From an uncultured Lachnospiraceae bacterium (GTDB lineage: Bacteria; Bacillota; Clostridia; Lachnospirales; Lachnospiraceae): a stretch of DNA of 64,000 bases. How positions within the stretch are numbered: the first letter of the stretch is position 1; each line of letters opens with the position of its first letter. Shown here piece after piece: positions 7,321 to 15,985 of this stretch. The stretch lies in assembly GCA_910586615.1 (NCBI GenBank), contig CAJUJP010000021.1, positions 1 through 64,000 on the forward strand, in the 5' to 3' direction. The position numbers and the translations under genes were made by a program. The notes below the pieces were generated by a model. It was given only the letters and a program-made list of their open reading frames with translations. It did no database searches and was not told the origin of the DNA.

Positions 7321-9123
7321 ATGAATAAATATATTGAGAAAATCAGACAGAGATTCGGCGGGAGAAAATCACTCAGGTGGAGTATGGTGGGACGGCTTTT
7401 GTTCGGATGGTTTTTTCCGCTTTTTATGCTGATTCTTATTATTGTCTTTTTTGTGGAGGTAAACAGTCATCAGCAGGTGGAGCATACCATTATGACTTCA
7501 CTTGAAAAGACCACGCAGATTATGTGTATGCAGATACAGGATTGCGAAACTGCATCCAAAAACGCCTCCTATATGGCCGTGATTACTCAGGGTTATGAAG
7601 ACCTGATGGCAGGAGGAAGAAGGAATACATTTCGTAAAGTAGTGGAAAAATTTCTGCAGCAGCAGTACAGATATAATGTTAACTGCCGGACAGCAGAACT
7701 TGTCATGCTGGATGATCCGGAGGAACGGTTTTTTACGATAAATTATAGTAGCGGGGGAAACTTTCGCGCCGTGAATTTTTTCTATGATACGGCAAAAGAT
7801 AAAATTCTGGAAATGGCACGTGATCTGGATACAGGGACAACGCTGGTAGGAGTAGAGGGAAATGTATATATGATAAGGAATCTGGTGACTTCCAAGTTTG
7901 AGCCCTATGCCGTGCTGGCGTTAGAACTTAACCCGGACTCACTGATGAAAAGCTATGACGGCATCTGGGGATATGAGAATGCGCTGGTATATTGGAACGG
8001 AGAACTGCTGATGGACGGAGCAGGATCAGAATTGGAATGGAAAGAGGAGTATCTGACGGAAAATATCGCGAAGCAGCTTGAGAAGGAAACCGAAATTTAT
8101 GTGCGGGGAAACAGATGGAAATCCAGCCATGCATATAGAAGAATCAATATGTATGACGGAACGATGATGGTTATGGTCAGCATAGACAAAGGGGTGACAC
8201 ATGCCGCAATGAGTACGCTGGAATATCTCTTCATTCTCCTGGTGTTATTTATGATACCGCTGATCGTGCAGATGATGCGTTTCTTCCATAATAAAGTGAC
8301 GGTCCCGCTGAAGCAGTTGATTACGGCCTCCAATGCAGTAAGAGAGGGTGAATTGGGCATTCAGATTGAAAATGAAGAGGACAACGAAGAATTCTGGCAG
8401 GTAAAAGACTCTTTTAACCACATGTCGACGCAGCTGAAAAATCAGTTCGACAAGATATATCTTGAGGAAATCGCGCTCAGGGATGCGAAGATCATGGCGC
8501 TTCAGTCCCAGATCAACCCTCATTTCCTCAATAATACACTGGAAATCATTAACTGGGAGGCACGCTTGAATGGCAATTACAAGGTGAGCGGCATGATCGA
8601 AGCGCTTTCTACCATGCTGGGTGAGACTATGAACAGGAAGGAAGAACAGTTCCATTCCATCGCGGAAGAGATGGCCTATGCAGATGCCTACCTCTATATT
8701 ATCAAACAGCGGTTTGGCACGAAATTTTCATGTACCCAGCACATTGATGAACGGCTGATGAATGTGCAGGTGCCGCGGCTGATCATTCAGCCGATCGTGG
8801 AGAATGCTGTGGAGCATGGCATGGACATTAGCAGACAGGGCAAACTGGAAATACGCTTATATGAGCGGGAAGACGGGTATCTGAGCATAGAGGTGGAGGA
8901 CAACGGACATCTGACCAGGGCGGATCAGGAGAAGATCGACAGGCTCTTGTCCCCAAACGCAGAACTGTCCAAAGAAAAGCGCGTGAGTCTGGGGATTCGT
9001 AATGTTGACCAGAGACTGAAAATGATATATGGGGCGGATTGTGGATTGTTTATAACATGCAATGATAAAGAGCACACGGTTAGTACAATTTTGCTAAAAA
9101 TCGACGTGCCAACAGAACAATAA
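7321..9123 (+). CDS. sensor histidine kinase, YesM-like (HAMP, His_kinase, HATPase_c)
   Basis: A 600-residue membrane sensor. A transmembrane helix at about 22-45 and a second at about 301-322 flank a roughly 255-residue extracellular sensing region. A HAMP domain follows, then the His_kinase block LQSQINPHFLNNTLEIINW with the phospho-accepting H401, and an HATPase domain with IIQPIVENAVEHG, EDNGH and GIRNVDQRL. This architecture pairs with AraC-type response regulators that control sugar uptake. The matching regulator is at 12751, with the binding protein and both permeases in between, so it most likely senses the sugar or the loaded binding protein and controls this transporter. Confidence 0.92.
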   Translation: MNKYIEKIRQRFGGRKSLRWSMVGRLLFGWFFPLFMLILIIVFFVEVNSHQQVEHTIMTSLEKTTQIMCMQIQDCETASKNASYMAVITQGYEDLMAGGRRNTFRKVVEKFLQQQYRYNVNCRTAELVMLDDPEERFFTINYSSGGNFRAVNFFYDTAKDKILEMARDLDTGTTLVGVEGNVYMIRNLVTSKFEPYAVLALELNPDSLMKSYDGIWGYENALVYWNGELLMDGAGSELEWKEEYLTENIAKQLEKETEIYVRGNRWKSSHAYRRINMYDGTMMVMVSIDKGVTHAAMSTLEYLFILLVLFMIPLIVQMMRFFHNKVTVPLKQLITASNAVREGELGIQIENEEDNEEFWQVKDSFNHMSTQLKNQFDKIYLEEIALRDAKIMALQSQINPHFLNNTLEIINWEARLNGNYKVSGMIEALSTMLGETMNRKEEQFHSIAEEMAYADAYLYIIKQRFGTKFSCTQHIDERLMNVQVPRLIIQPIVENAVEHGMDISRQGKLEIRLYEREDGYLSIEVEDNGHLTRADQEKIDRLLSPNAELSKEKRVSLGIRNVDQRLKMIYGADCGLFITCNDKEHTVSTILLKIDVPTEQ

Positions 9124-9228
9124 AAGGCAAAAAAGAACAATCTGAACAATTACTCTTTCCCTCTTTACGGAGTATGATAGGTACATAGATGAAACAGACA
9201 TCTTGTAAACGAAAGGGAGGAAAGTTTA

Positions 9229-10653
9229 ATGAAGAAAAGAGTAATCGCAACAATGCTTGCAGGAGCAATGGTATTATCTATGACAGCATGTGGCGGAAAT
9301 GCAGACAGTGCATCTACACCTGCTCCGGCTGAAACAGAGAGCAGCGCAGCTGATGATGCAGCGGCAGAGCCGGAAGCAGAAGCAGAACCGGAGGCAGAAG
9401 CACCGGCAGAGGCGACTGGGCCGGTTGAACTGGTAGTAACCACCACATTTGCAGGTGAGGATACCAATGCACAGAATTACAAGGATGCAGTAGCAGCCTG
9501 GGAAGCAGAGACTGGCAACACGGTAGTAGATACTTCCGCAACCGCTGACGAGACATTCAAGACAAGAGTCGCTACAGACTTTGAGACAGGTTCCGAGCCC
9601 GACGTACTGTTCTTCTTCAATGGAGCAGATTCCAACAGCTTCATCGAGGCAGGCAAGGTAATGTCGATCGATGATATCCGTGCGGTGTATCCGGATTATG
9701 CGTCAAATATGAACGATGGTCTGATTGCAGACTCTCTGGTTGACGGCAAGAAGTATGCAGTACCTGTAAATGGATTCTGGGAGGCAATGTTCTTCAATGC
9801 AGAAATTCTTGAAGAAGCAGGCGTATCCAAACCGGACGGCAACTACACAATGGATCAGTTCAAAGAGGACTGTGAGAAGATCAAAGCGGCAGGTTACACA
9901 CCGATCGCAGCAGCGCTTGGTAACATTCCTCATTACTGGTGGGAGTTTGCAATCTTCAATAATCAGTCTCCGGCAACACACCTTGAGATTCCCGAGAATG
10001 TAGACGATGCAAACGGCCAGGCATGGGTTGCAGGTATGAACGATATCAAGGAACTGTATGAATTAGGTTATTTCCCTGAGAATACACTTTCTGCAACAGA
10101 TGATGAGACTTTTGCAATGTTCACAGAAGGCAAGGCTGCATTCCTGATTGACGGCTCCTGGAAAGTCGGCGGTATCGTAGGTGCATGTCAGTCTGATCCG
10201 GAAGATCCTTCTACACTGGATGCTGAGAAACTTGCGAAGTTTGATGTAACTTATGTACCTGGTAAGGGCGACAGAAAAGCCAGTGATCTGGTTGGCGGTA
10301 TCTCTTCCGGTTACTTTATCACAAGAAAAGCATGGGAAGATCCGGAAAAACAGGCAGCAGCAGTTAATTTTGTATCGTACATGACTTCTGACAGTGTTGT
10401 TCCCGCATTTGCACAGCATGCAGCATCTGCACTTAAGAACGCACCGGCTGTTGATGAATCAGAGTTTAACGCTTTGCAGATTAAGGCAATGGAGATGATG
10501 GCAGGTACGACATCCCTGACAGGCGCAGTACAGGATCTGTTCCAGGGTGACTGCCGGGTATCTACCTTCGATGGTATGCCTGAGATTGTAACAGGAAGAG
10601 TTGCAGCAGAAGATGCAGTGGCAGAAGGTCTTGAGACATATCATAATCAGTAA
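9229..10653 (+). CDS. extracellular sugar-binding lipoprotein (CUT1-type, SBP family 1)
   Basis: Captures an oligosaccharide or disaccharide outside the membrane and delivers it to the two downstream permeases. The signal peptide ends in the lipobox LSMTACGG with C21. An acidic, Ala/Pro/Glu-rich tether of about 45 residues separates the lipid anchor from the binding domain, which starts around VELVVTTTFAGED. RBS GGGAGGAAAG lies just before ATG 9229. The gene is followed by a strong hairpin before the permease genes, the usual way of making more binding protein than permease. The ligand is not visible, but the neighbouring GH94 phosphorylase and nagBA suggest a beta-linked disaccharide. Confidence 0.9.
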   Translation: MKKRVIATMLAGAMVLSMTACGGNADSASTPAPAETESSAADDAAAEPEAEAEPEAEAPAEATGPVELVVTTTFAGEDTNAQNYKDAVAAWEAETGNTVVDTSATADETFKTRVATDFETGSEPDVLFFFNGADSNSFIEAGKVMSIDDIRAVYPDYASNMNDGLIADSLVDGKKYAVPVNGFWEAMFFNAEILEEAGVSKPDGNYTMDQFKEDCEKIKAAGYTPIAAALGNIPHYWWEFAIFNNQSPATHLEIPENVDDANGQAWVAGMNDIKELYELGYFPENTLSATDDETFAMFTEGKAAFLIDGSWKVGGIVGACQSDPEDPSTLDAEKLAKFDVTYVPGKGDRKASDLVGGISSGYFITRKAWEDPEKQAAAVNFVSYMTSDSVVPAFAQHAASALKNAPAVDESEFNALQIKAMEMMAGTTSLTGAVQDLFQGDCRVSTFDGMPEIVTGRVAAEDAVAEGLETYHNQ

Positions 10654-10678
10654 ATAGTAATACAAAATATCTGAGCTT

Positions 10679-10709
10679 AAAAGGGGCAGGGGATTACCCT
10701 GCCTCTTTT
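10679..10709 (+). terminator. intra-operon hairpin/attenuator between binding-protein and permease genes
   Basis: AAAAGGGGCAGGG at 10679-10691 pairs with CCCTGCCTCTTTT at 10697-10709 (one G-U pair) across a five-base loop. The right arm ends in T and then A-rich sequence, so it may act as a partial terminator and as a 3' stabiliser of the binding-protein mRNA. Confidence 0.8.
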
Positions 10710-10802
10710 AAAAAAAAGAATAAGCTGTATAGCCGGTAACAGGGCAATATGGCAGAGAAGAGATAGAAAATAAGACAGTATAGAAAATTGCGGAGGTAGC
10801 TT

Positions 10803-11690
10803 ATGGGAGCAAACATTTATCGAAATAAGAAGCCGGCGTTGGTATTCCTGTTTCCGGCATTCTTGTTCATGGCACTGTTTCTCTATTATCCATTTTTTAA
10901 GAATATTTTGAACAGTTTCATGGAGATCAAGCAGCTGGGCAGTGCGGGAAACGGTTTTAACTCGCCGTGGTACAGCAATTATGTTGAGATGTTCCAGGAC
11001 CAGAATATATGGACATCTGTCAAAAACACGATCGTAATGATGCTTGTCACGTTGATTGGACAGGTAGGAATCGCGATCGTTCTGGCATTGATGGTAGATA
11101 ATATCAGTAAGGGAAAGAGCTTTTTCAGAACTGTATTTTTCTTCCCGATCGTTATTTCAGCAACTGCTTTAGGTTTGATGTTTAATCTGATCTTCCTGCG
11201 TGATAAAGGAATGGTCAATCAGCTTTTGGAAATGTTGGGCAAACAGAGCCTTACAGACTGGAAAGCTGAAGGAATTGCGCTTGTGACGATGATGCTTCCG
11301 GTTATGTGGCAGTATGTGGGATTCTATTTTGTCATTCTTGTAACCGGATTGAATAATATATCGGATGAACTTTATGAGGCGGCAAGAATTGATGGCGCAA
11401 CCACGCTGCAGAGAGTACGCTACATATCTATTCCGCTTCTCCATAATGTGATCTGTACCTGCAGCGTCCTGGCAGTTACCGGTGCATTGAAGGTATTCGA
11501 TCTTCCATGGGTAATGTTCCCGAAAGGAATGCCGTTAAAGACAACATTCCTGACAGGTACTTATATGTATTATCATACGATGGAAACAAAGAATGTAGAT
11601 TACGGTGCGGCGATTGCAGTTCTGATCGTTATATTGGGTGTGATACTATCCAAAGTGGTCAATTGGGTGTTCCATGAAAAAGATTACTAG
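10803..11690 (+). CDS. sugar ABC transporter permease, MalF/UgpA type
   Basis: A 295-residue inner-membrane permease with six predicted helices. It has the EAA loop region ELYEAARIDGATTLQRVRY, which docks the ATPase subunit. It forms a heterodimer with the product of the next gene, 15 bases downstream. RBS GGAGG lies ahead of ATG 10803. No ATPase gene is present in the cluster, which is common in Firmicutes, where a shared MsmK/MsiK-type ATPase encoded elsewhere powers several CUT1 systems. Confidence 0.92.
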   Translation: MGANIYRNKKPALVFLFPAFLFMALFLYYPFFKNILNSFMEIKQLGSAGNGFNSPWYSNYVEMFQDQNIWTSVKNTIVMMLVTLIGQVGIAIVLALMVDNISKGKSFFRTVFFFPIVISATALGLMFNLIFLRDKGMVNQLLEMLGKQSLTDWKAEGIALVTMMLPVMWQYVGFYFVILVTGLNNISDELYEAARIDGATTLQRVRYISIPLLHNVICTCSVLAVTGALKVFDLPWVMFPKGMPLKTTFLTGTYMYYHTMETKNVDYGAAIAVLIVILGVILSKVVNWVFHEKDY

Positions 11691-11705
11691 GAGGAGGGAG
11701 AAACA

Positions 11706-12566
11706 ATGACAAAGAAAAGAAAGACATCGGTCGGAATGATCGTAGTGTATCTGGTGTTGATCATATGGTCACTGACAACGTTCTATCCGATTATCTGGGT
11801 GGTTCAGAACTCCTTTAAGGCAAAGGATAAGATTCTTGGCAATTCTTTTTCACTGCCGGTGGGTGAGCTGTTTACAATGGCCAATTTTAAGAAGGCATTT
11901 AAGACAACGGATATTTTCGGGGCATATAAGAGCAGCCTTTTTATCTCTACAATGGTAGCGCTGCTGGTGATTCTGCTTGCAGGTATGGGTGCATACGCGC
12001 TTGCCAGATATAAATTTCCGGGTTCCGGACTGGTTGCTTCACTGGTGGTCGGCGCTATGATGTTTCCTGCTTTTGCTACCGTTATTTCCGTATTCCAGAT
12101 GGAATTCAGGTGGGGCATTGCAAACACTGGAAACTGGTTCTTGAATATGCTATCGGTAATTTTGCCCCAGGTGGCAGGTAATATGGCCTTTGCCATGGTG
12201 GTGCTGATGGGGTATATTAAGGGACTGCCCATTGAACTGGAAGAAGCTGCTTATATGGAGGGATGTAACGCATTCCAGATATATTTCAAGGTTATCATGC
12301 CATTGACCAAGCCTTCCTTCGCAACGGTAGCAATCTTTTCCTTCCTTTGGAGCTACAATGATCTGTTCACCCAGTCTTTCTTCCTGAGAAGACCGGATAT
12401 GTACAGTATCACCATGATGTTGAACAACATAAGCGCGAAAGAGGGAACTGACTACGGTTTGATGGCGGCGGTAGTTGCATTGATCATAGTTCCTGTCATT
12501 ATTGTATATTGCTTCCTGCAGAAGTATATTATTAAGGGTATGATCGCAGGTGCTGTAAAAGGTTGA
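11706..12566 (+). CDS. sugar ABC transporter permease, MalG/UgpE type
   Basis: The second CUT1 permease, 286 residues, with a first helix near 13-33 and the EAA loop PIELEEAAYMEGCNAFQIYF. The start ATG 11706 follows AGGAGGGAG, and only 15 bases separate it from the preceding permease gene, so the two are co-translated. It completes the membrane channel for the binding lipoprotein at 9229. The following 184 bases before the response regulator gene hold no gene that I can support, but include a nine-G run. Confidence 0.92.
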   Translation: MTKKRKTSVGMIVVYLVLIIWSLTTFYPIIWVVQNSFKAKDKILGNSFSLPVGELFTMANFKKAFKTTDIFGAYKSSLFISTMVALLVILLAGMGAYALARYKFPGSGLVASLVVGAMMFPAFATVISVFQMEFRWGIANTGNWFLNMLSVILPQVAGNMAFAMVVLMGYIKGLPIELEEAAYMEGCNAFQIYFKVIMPLTKPSFATVAIFSFLWSYNDLFTQSFFLRRPDMYSITMMLNNISAKEGTDYGLMAAVVALIIVPVIIVYCFLQKYIIKGMIAGAVKG

Positions 12567-12722
12567 TTTGTGTTTCGTCTGACTCATGTTTCGGTGGTGT
12601 CTTATGCATGAGGCATAGAAATATCAGATCCGGGTCAGAATTTTAGTACATACAGATAAAAATATTTTATATACTCCCTGCTCTTTGCGGGCAGCAAAAT
12701 GGATCATGTGCCAGTTTGCATC

Positions 12723-12731
12723 GGGGGGGGG
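12723..12731 (+). repeat. nine-G homopolymer tract upstream of the response regulator gene
   Basis: Nine consecutive G residues lie 20 bases before the ATG at 12751, inside the leader of the response regulator gene and at or near the place where ribosomes would load. Runs like this can slip during replication. Confidence 0.85.
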
Positions 12732-12750
12732 TAAAATGTGAGGGTATAGA

Positions 12751-13560
12751 ATGTATAAAGTGGCAATTATCGATGATGAGCCTTTAATCGTGGAAGGATT
12801 GTCCAGAACAATGTCGTGGGAAAAGTGGAACTGCCAGGTGGCGGGGTTTGCTTATGACGGCAGGGAAGGAATGGAATTGATACGCAGGGAACGGCCGGAT
12901 ATTGTTGTCACAGATATCAATATGCCGGAGATGGACGGATTGAGAATGATTGCCGGTTTGAAGTCAGAATTTCCCGAAATGCAGATCATTATCCTGACCG
13001 GTTACAGGGAATTTGAATATGCAAGGAGGGCGATAGAGCTGGGAGTGTCAAGATTCCTGCTCAAACCCTCAAAAATGAATGAACTGGAAGAAGCCATCGA
13101 AGCTGTGACGAATCGGCTGGAGCAGTCAGTGATGCCTGCAACGATGATGCCGGAAGAAGTGGAGGAGGAAGAAGAGAAGCCGGAAGAAGAGAAAGTGGAG
13201 CAACTGGAAGAAGAGATTGATGGAGCGGATATGAATGAGGCTAACAGCTTTATCGTGAAAAATGCCTTGGAATATATCCGGGATAATTCTGCGGAGAAAC
13301 TCCGGCTGACTGATGTGGCAGATCAGGTTTATGTCAGCCAGTGGCATTTATCCAAGCTGCTCAATAAGCATACAGGAAAGACTTTTTCGGAGATTCTTAA
13401 TGGCGCGCGCATGGATAAATCCAAGGAATTATTAAAAGATCCTTCTCTGCGCATCTGTGATGTGGCCGAGATGGTAGGATTTCAGGATCTTGCCCATTTT
13501 TCCAGAGTATTCAAAAGGATGGAAGGCATGTCTGCAAATGAGTACCGAAATTCTCATTGA
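12751..13560 (+). CDS. AraC-family response regulator, YesN-like
   Basis: A 269-residue two-component regulator. The receiver domain (about 1-120) shows the acidic pocket D8, D9, the phosphorylation site D55 in VVTDINMPEMDG, and the conserved Lys in LLKPSKM. A very acidic linker (about 133-160, rich in Glu) leads to a C-terminal AraC domain with two helix-turn-helix units: RLTDVADQVYVSQWHLSKLL and RICDVAEMVGFQDLAHFSRV. It is the likely partner of the YesM-like kinase at 7321 and would activate the transporter operon. It is shorter than many YesN proteins (about 500) because the middle region is reduced to the acidic linker. The true ribosome binding site appears to be GTGAGGG at 12738-12744. 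Confidence 0.92.
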   Translation: MYKVAIIDDEPLIVEGLSRTMSWEKWNCQVAGFAYDGREGMELIRRERPDIVVTDINMPEMDGLRMIAGLKSEFPEMQIIILTGYREFEYARRAIELGVSRFLLKPSKMNELEEAIEAVTNRLEQSVMPATMMPEEVEEEEEKPEEEKVEQLEEEIDGADMNEANSFIVKNALEYIRDNSAEKLRLTDVADQVYVSQWHLSKLLNKHTGKTFSEILNGARMDKSKELLKDPSLRICDVAEMVGFQDLAHFSRVFKRMEGMSANEYRNSH

Positions 13561-13561
13561 G

Positions 13562-13592
13562 TTGTGGAAGTCTTGAAGAATTATGGTATAAT
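13562..13592 (+). promoter_or_regulatory. candidate promoter for nagB-nagA
   Basis: An extended -10 element, TGGTATAAT, has TATAAT at 13587-13592; TTGTGG at 13562-13567 is a weak -35 with a 19-base spacer. It leaves a leader of about 200 bases before nagB in which I see no recognisable riboswitch. Confidence 0.5.
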
Positions 13593-13800
13593 ATACAAAT
13601 ATAAGGCGTAAGCGTCAGGAGCATGAATGTGGGTGCCATGTATGGAACGGCAGGAGGAAGGCCGGAATGTCTGCCTTGCATAAAGCAGCAGAAGGATCAG
13701 GCGGGCCGCCATGCATAAACCATAAGAGGCATAGATAAGAATGCTATGCGCGGAGCGGTATAAATGTAAGCAGGGATATTGAGATTAAAGGAGGAACAGA

Positions 13801-14541
13801 ATGAGAGTTTATTGCGGGAAAGATTATGAGCAGGCAAGCCGGATTGCGGCGAATTTCATATCGGCGCAGGTTATTATGAAACCGGACAGTGTGTTGGGAC
13901 TGGCTACCGGATCCACCCCCATCGGTACGTATGAACAGTTGATCAAATGGTATGAAAAAGGGGATTTGGATTTTTCAGCGGTACACAGTATCAACTTAGA
14001 TGAGTACAGAGGGCTGACTGCGGATAATGATCAGAGCTATCGCTATTTTATGAATACACACCTGTTCGACCACATCAACATTGACAAGAAGAACACCTTC
14101 GTTCCTGACGGGACGGAACCGGATGCGGAGAAGGCTTGCAGAGACTATGATGAAATCATTCGCGCTCATGGCGGCATTGACCTGCAGATTCTGGGACTTG
14201 GACATAACGGGCATATCGGTTTTAACGAGCCTGACAGTACTTTCTGCAAGGGAACGCACTGCGTACAGCTTACAGAGAGCACCATATCGGCCAACGCACG
14301 TTTTTTTGCTTCCATGGATGAAGTGCCGAAGGAGGCATATACTATGGGAATACAGTCGATCATGCAGGCGAAGAAGATCATGGTGATTGTTTCCGGAGAA
14401 GGTAAGAAGGATATTGTAGAAAAAGCGTTCCTCGGACCTATCACACCGGAAGTTCCCGCGTCTGTACTGCAGCTTCACAGTGATGTGATTCTGGTGGGTG
14501 ACGAGGCGGCATTGGCCGGCTATCATAAAGCATTACAGTAG
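13801..14541 (+). CDS. nagB: glucosamine-6-phosphate deaminase
   Basis: Converts glucosamine 6-phosphate to fructose 6-phosphate and ammonia, the last step of amino-sugar catabolism. The 246-residue protein has the phosphate-binding GLATGSTPIGTYEQL, the catalytic-region NLDEYRGL, and GLGHNGHIGFNEP. Length and motifs fit the short NagB form. RBS AAAGGAGG precedes ATG 13801. It lies 58 bases upstream of nagA and the two form one unit. Placement just after the transporter and its two-component system suggests that the imported sugar contains GlcNAc. Confidence 0.96.
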   Translation: MRVYCGKDYEQASRIAANFISAQVIMKPDSVLGLATGSTPIGTYEQLIKWYEKGDLDFSAVHSINLDEYRGLTADNDQSYRYFMNTHLFDHINIDKKNTFVPDGTEPDAEKACRDYDEIIRAHGGIDLQILGLGHNGHIGFNEPDSTFCKGTHCVQLTESTISANARFFASMDEVPKEAYTMGIQSIMQAKKIMVIVSGEGKKDIVEKAFLGPITPEVPASVLQLHSDVILVGDEAALAGYHKALQ

Positions 14542-14599
14542 AGCAGCCGGATTGGTTTTTGTCAGGAAAAATATAAATATGAGTGAAGGGAGTAATTTT

Positions 14600-15751
14600 A
14601 TGCGGACGATCAGAGGAATGATTTACACGGATAAGATGTGCTTTGAACCGGGAGAGATAACGATTACGGGTGATACGATCGAGAAGATTGAATGCTTTGG
14701 TGATGACAGGCTGACTGCGGAAGAAGCCGGGTGTTATATTATGCCGGGACTGGTAGATACTCATTTTCACGGCTGTGCGGGATTTGATTTCTGTGACGGT
14801 ACAGCGGAGGCGATGCGTACCATTGCTTCTTATGAGATGACCCACGGGATCACGACAATCTGTCCGGCGACTATGACTCTTGCTGAAGATACTTTGATGG
14901 ATATCTGTAAGGCCAGTGCGGAAGCAGTGGAGACGGAGACACTTCCGGAAGGAGTTCCGCTGCGGGATGTTTTAAAGGGAATTTATCTGGAAGGGCCTTT
15001 TATTTCCATGGAGAAAAAGGGCGCTCAGAATCCGGCCTATATTCATAAGCCTGATCTGGATATGCTGAACAGGTTGCAGGAAGCTGCAAAGGGACTGATC
15101 AGAATTGTTGTTATTGCACCGGAGACGGAAGGCGCGATGGATTGTATCAAGGAAGGCAGAGGCAGATTCAGGTTCTCCATTGCCCATACATGTGCAGATT
15201 ACGATACCGCGAAGGCGGCCATAGAGGCCGGAGCAGCGCATGTGACCCATCTGTATAATGCAATGCCGCCTTTTACCCACAGGAAGCCGGGAGTGATCGG
15301 TGCGGCGGCGGAAGATGCGAGAACGGAAGCGGAGTTGATCTGTGACGGTATCCATATTCATCCGTGCGTTGTCAAGAGCACTTTCAAGCTGTTTGGTGCG
15401 GAGCGCATGGTGCTGATCAGTGACAGTATGATGGCAACAGGTATGGAAGACGGCGAGTATGCGCTGGGTGGACAGCCTGTTCATGTGAAAGGAAATCTTG
15501 CAACGCTCGCAGACGGAACGATTGCGGGCAGCGCGACGAATTTATATGATTGTATGCGGACGGCCATCAGGATGGGCATAGCAAAAGAAGATGCTGTGCG
15601 GGCGGCAACTTTGAACCCGGCAGTGGCAGTGGGCCTGGAGAATGAATGTGGCAGTCTGCTTCCGGGCAGGAAAGCGGACATTCTTATTGCTGATCGTGAC
15701 TTTACACTGCGGGAAGTGATCAAATACGGAAAGACGGTTACCGGCTCGTAG
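14600..15751 (+). CDS. nagA: N-acetylglucosamine-6-phosphate deacetylase
   Basis: Removes acetate from GlcNAc-6-P to give the substrate of NagB. The 383-residue amidohydrolase-fold protein shows the metal-binding and catalytic motifs DTHFHGCAGFD, YLEGPF, the histidines in AHTCADY and HVTHLYNAM, and the catalytic Asp in LISDSM. The open frame reaches back to 14498 inside nagB, but ATG 14600, preceded by GAAGGGAG, gives the normal family N-terminus and length. A terminator follows directly, so nagBA ends here. Confidence 0.95.
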   Translation: MRTIRGMIYTDKMCFEPGEITITGDTIEKIECFGDDRLTAEEAGCYIMPGLVDTHFHGCAGFDFCDGTAEAMRTIASYEMTHGITTICPATMTLAEDTLMDICKASAEAVETETLPEGVPLRDVLKGIYLEGPFISMEKKGAQNPAYIHKPDLDMLNRLQEAAKGLIRIVVIAPETEGAMDCIKEGRGRFRFSIAHTCADYDTAKAAIEAGAAHVTHLYNAMPPFTHRKPGVIGAAAEDARTEAELICDGIHIHPCVVKSTFKLFGAERMVLISDSMMATGMEDGEYALGGQPVHVKGNLATLADGTIAGSATNLYDCMRTAIRMGIAKEDAVRAATLNPAVAVGLENECGSLLPGRKADILIADRDFTLREVIKYGKTVTGS

Positions 15752-15765
15752 GAAATGAGCCTGAA

Positions 15766-15812
15766 AAATCAGCTCGAAGGAAGATTTTGCTTTCTCCGGG
15801 CTGATTTCTTTG
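15766..15812 (+). terminator. Rho-independent terminator after nagA
   Basis: AAATCAGCTCG at 15766-15776 pairs, with G-U pairs, with the CCGGGCTGATTT that ends at 15808, and T-rich sequence follows. Confidence 0.7.
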
Positions 15813-15985
15813 TGTCACAGACAAAAATATCCTTTCCTCCTGCATAACCGGGGCAGAACAGGACGATAAAAGTTCTTTTGCTTTTTTTAGATGAGTATGA
15901 TAGAATAAAACCCGATTTAGATGAATCTGGCGTGAAAAGCAGGTGTTTCAGGCTTTTGTAAAGGATACATTTGGAGGGGAAAATT

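Noticed and set aside
13624..13719. 31-codon frame in the nagB leader, with AGGAG upstream
   Set aside because: Possible RBS but no hydrophobic or conserved feature and no sign of an attenuator peptide; too weak to list as a gene.
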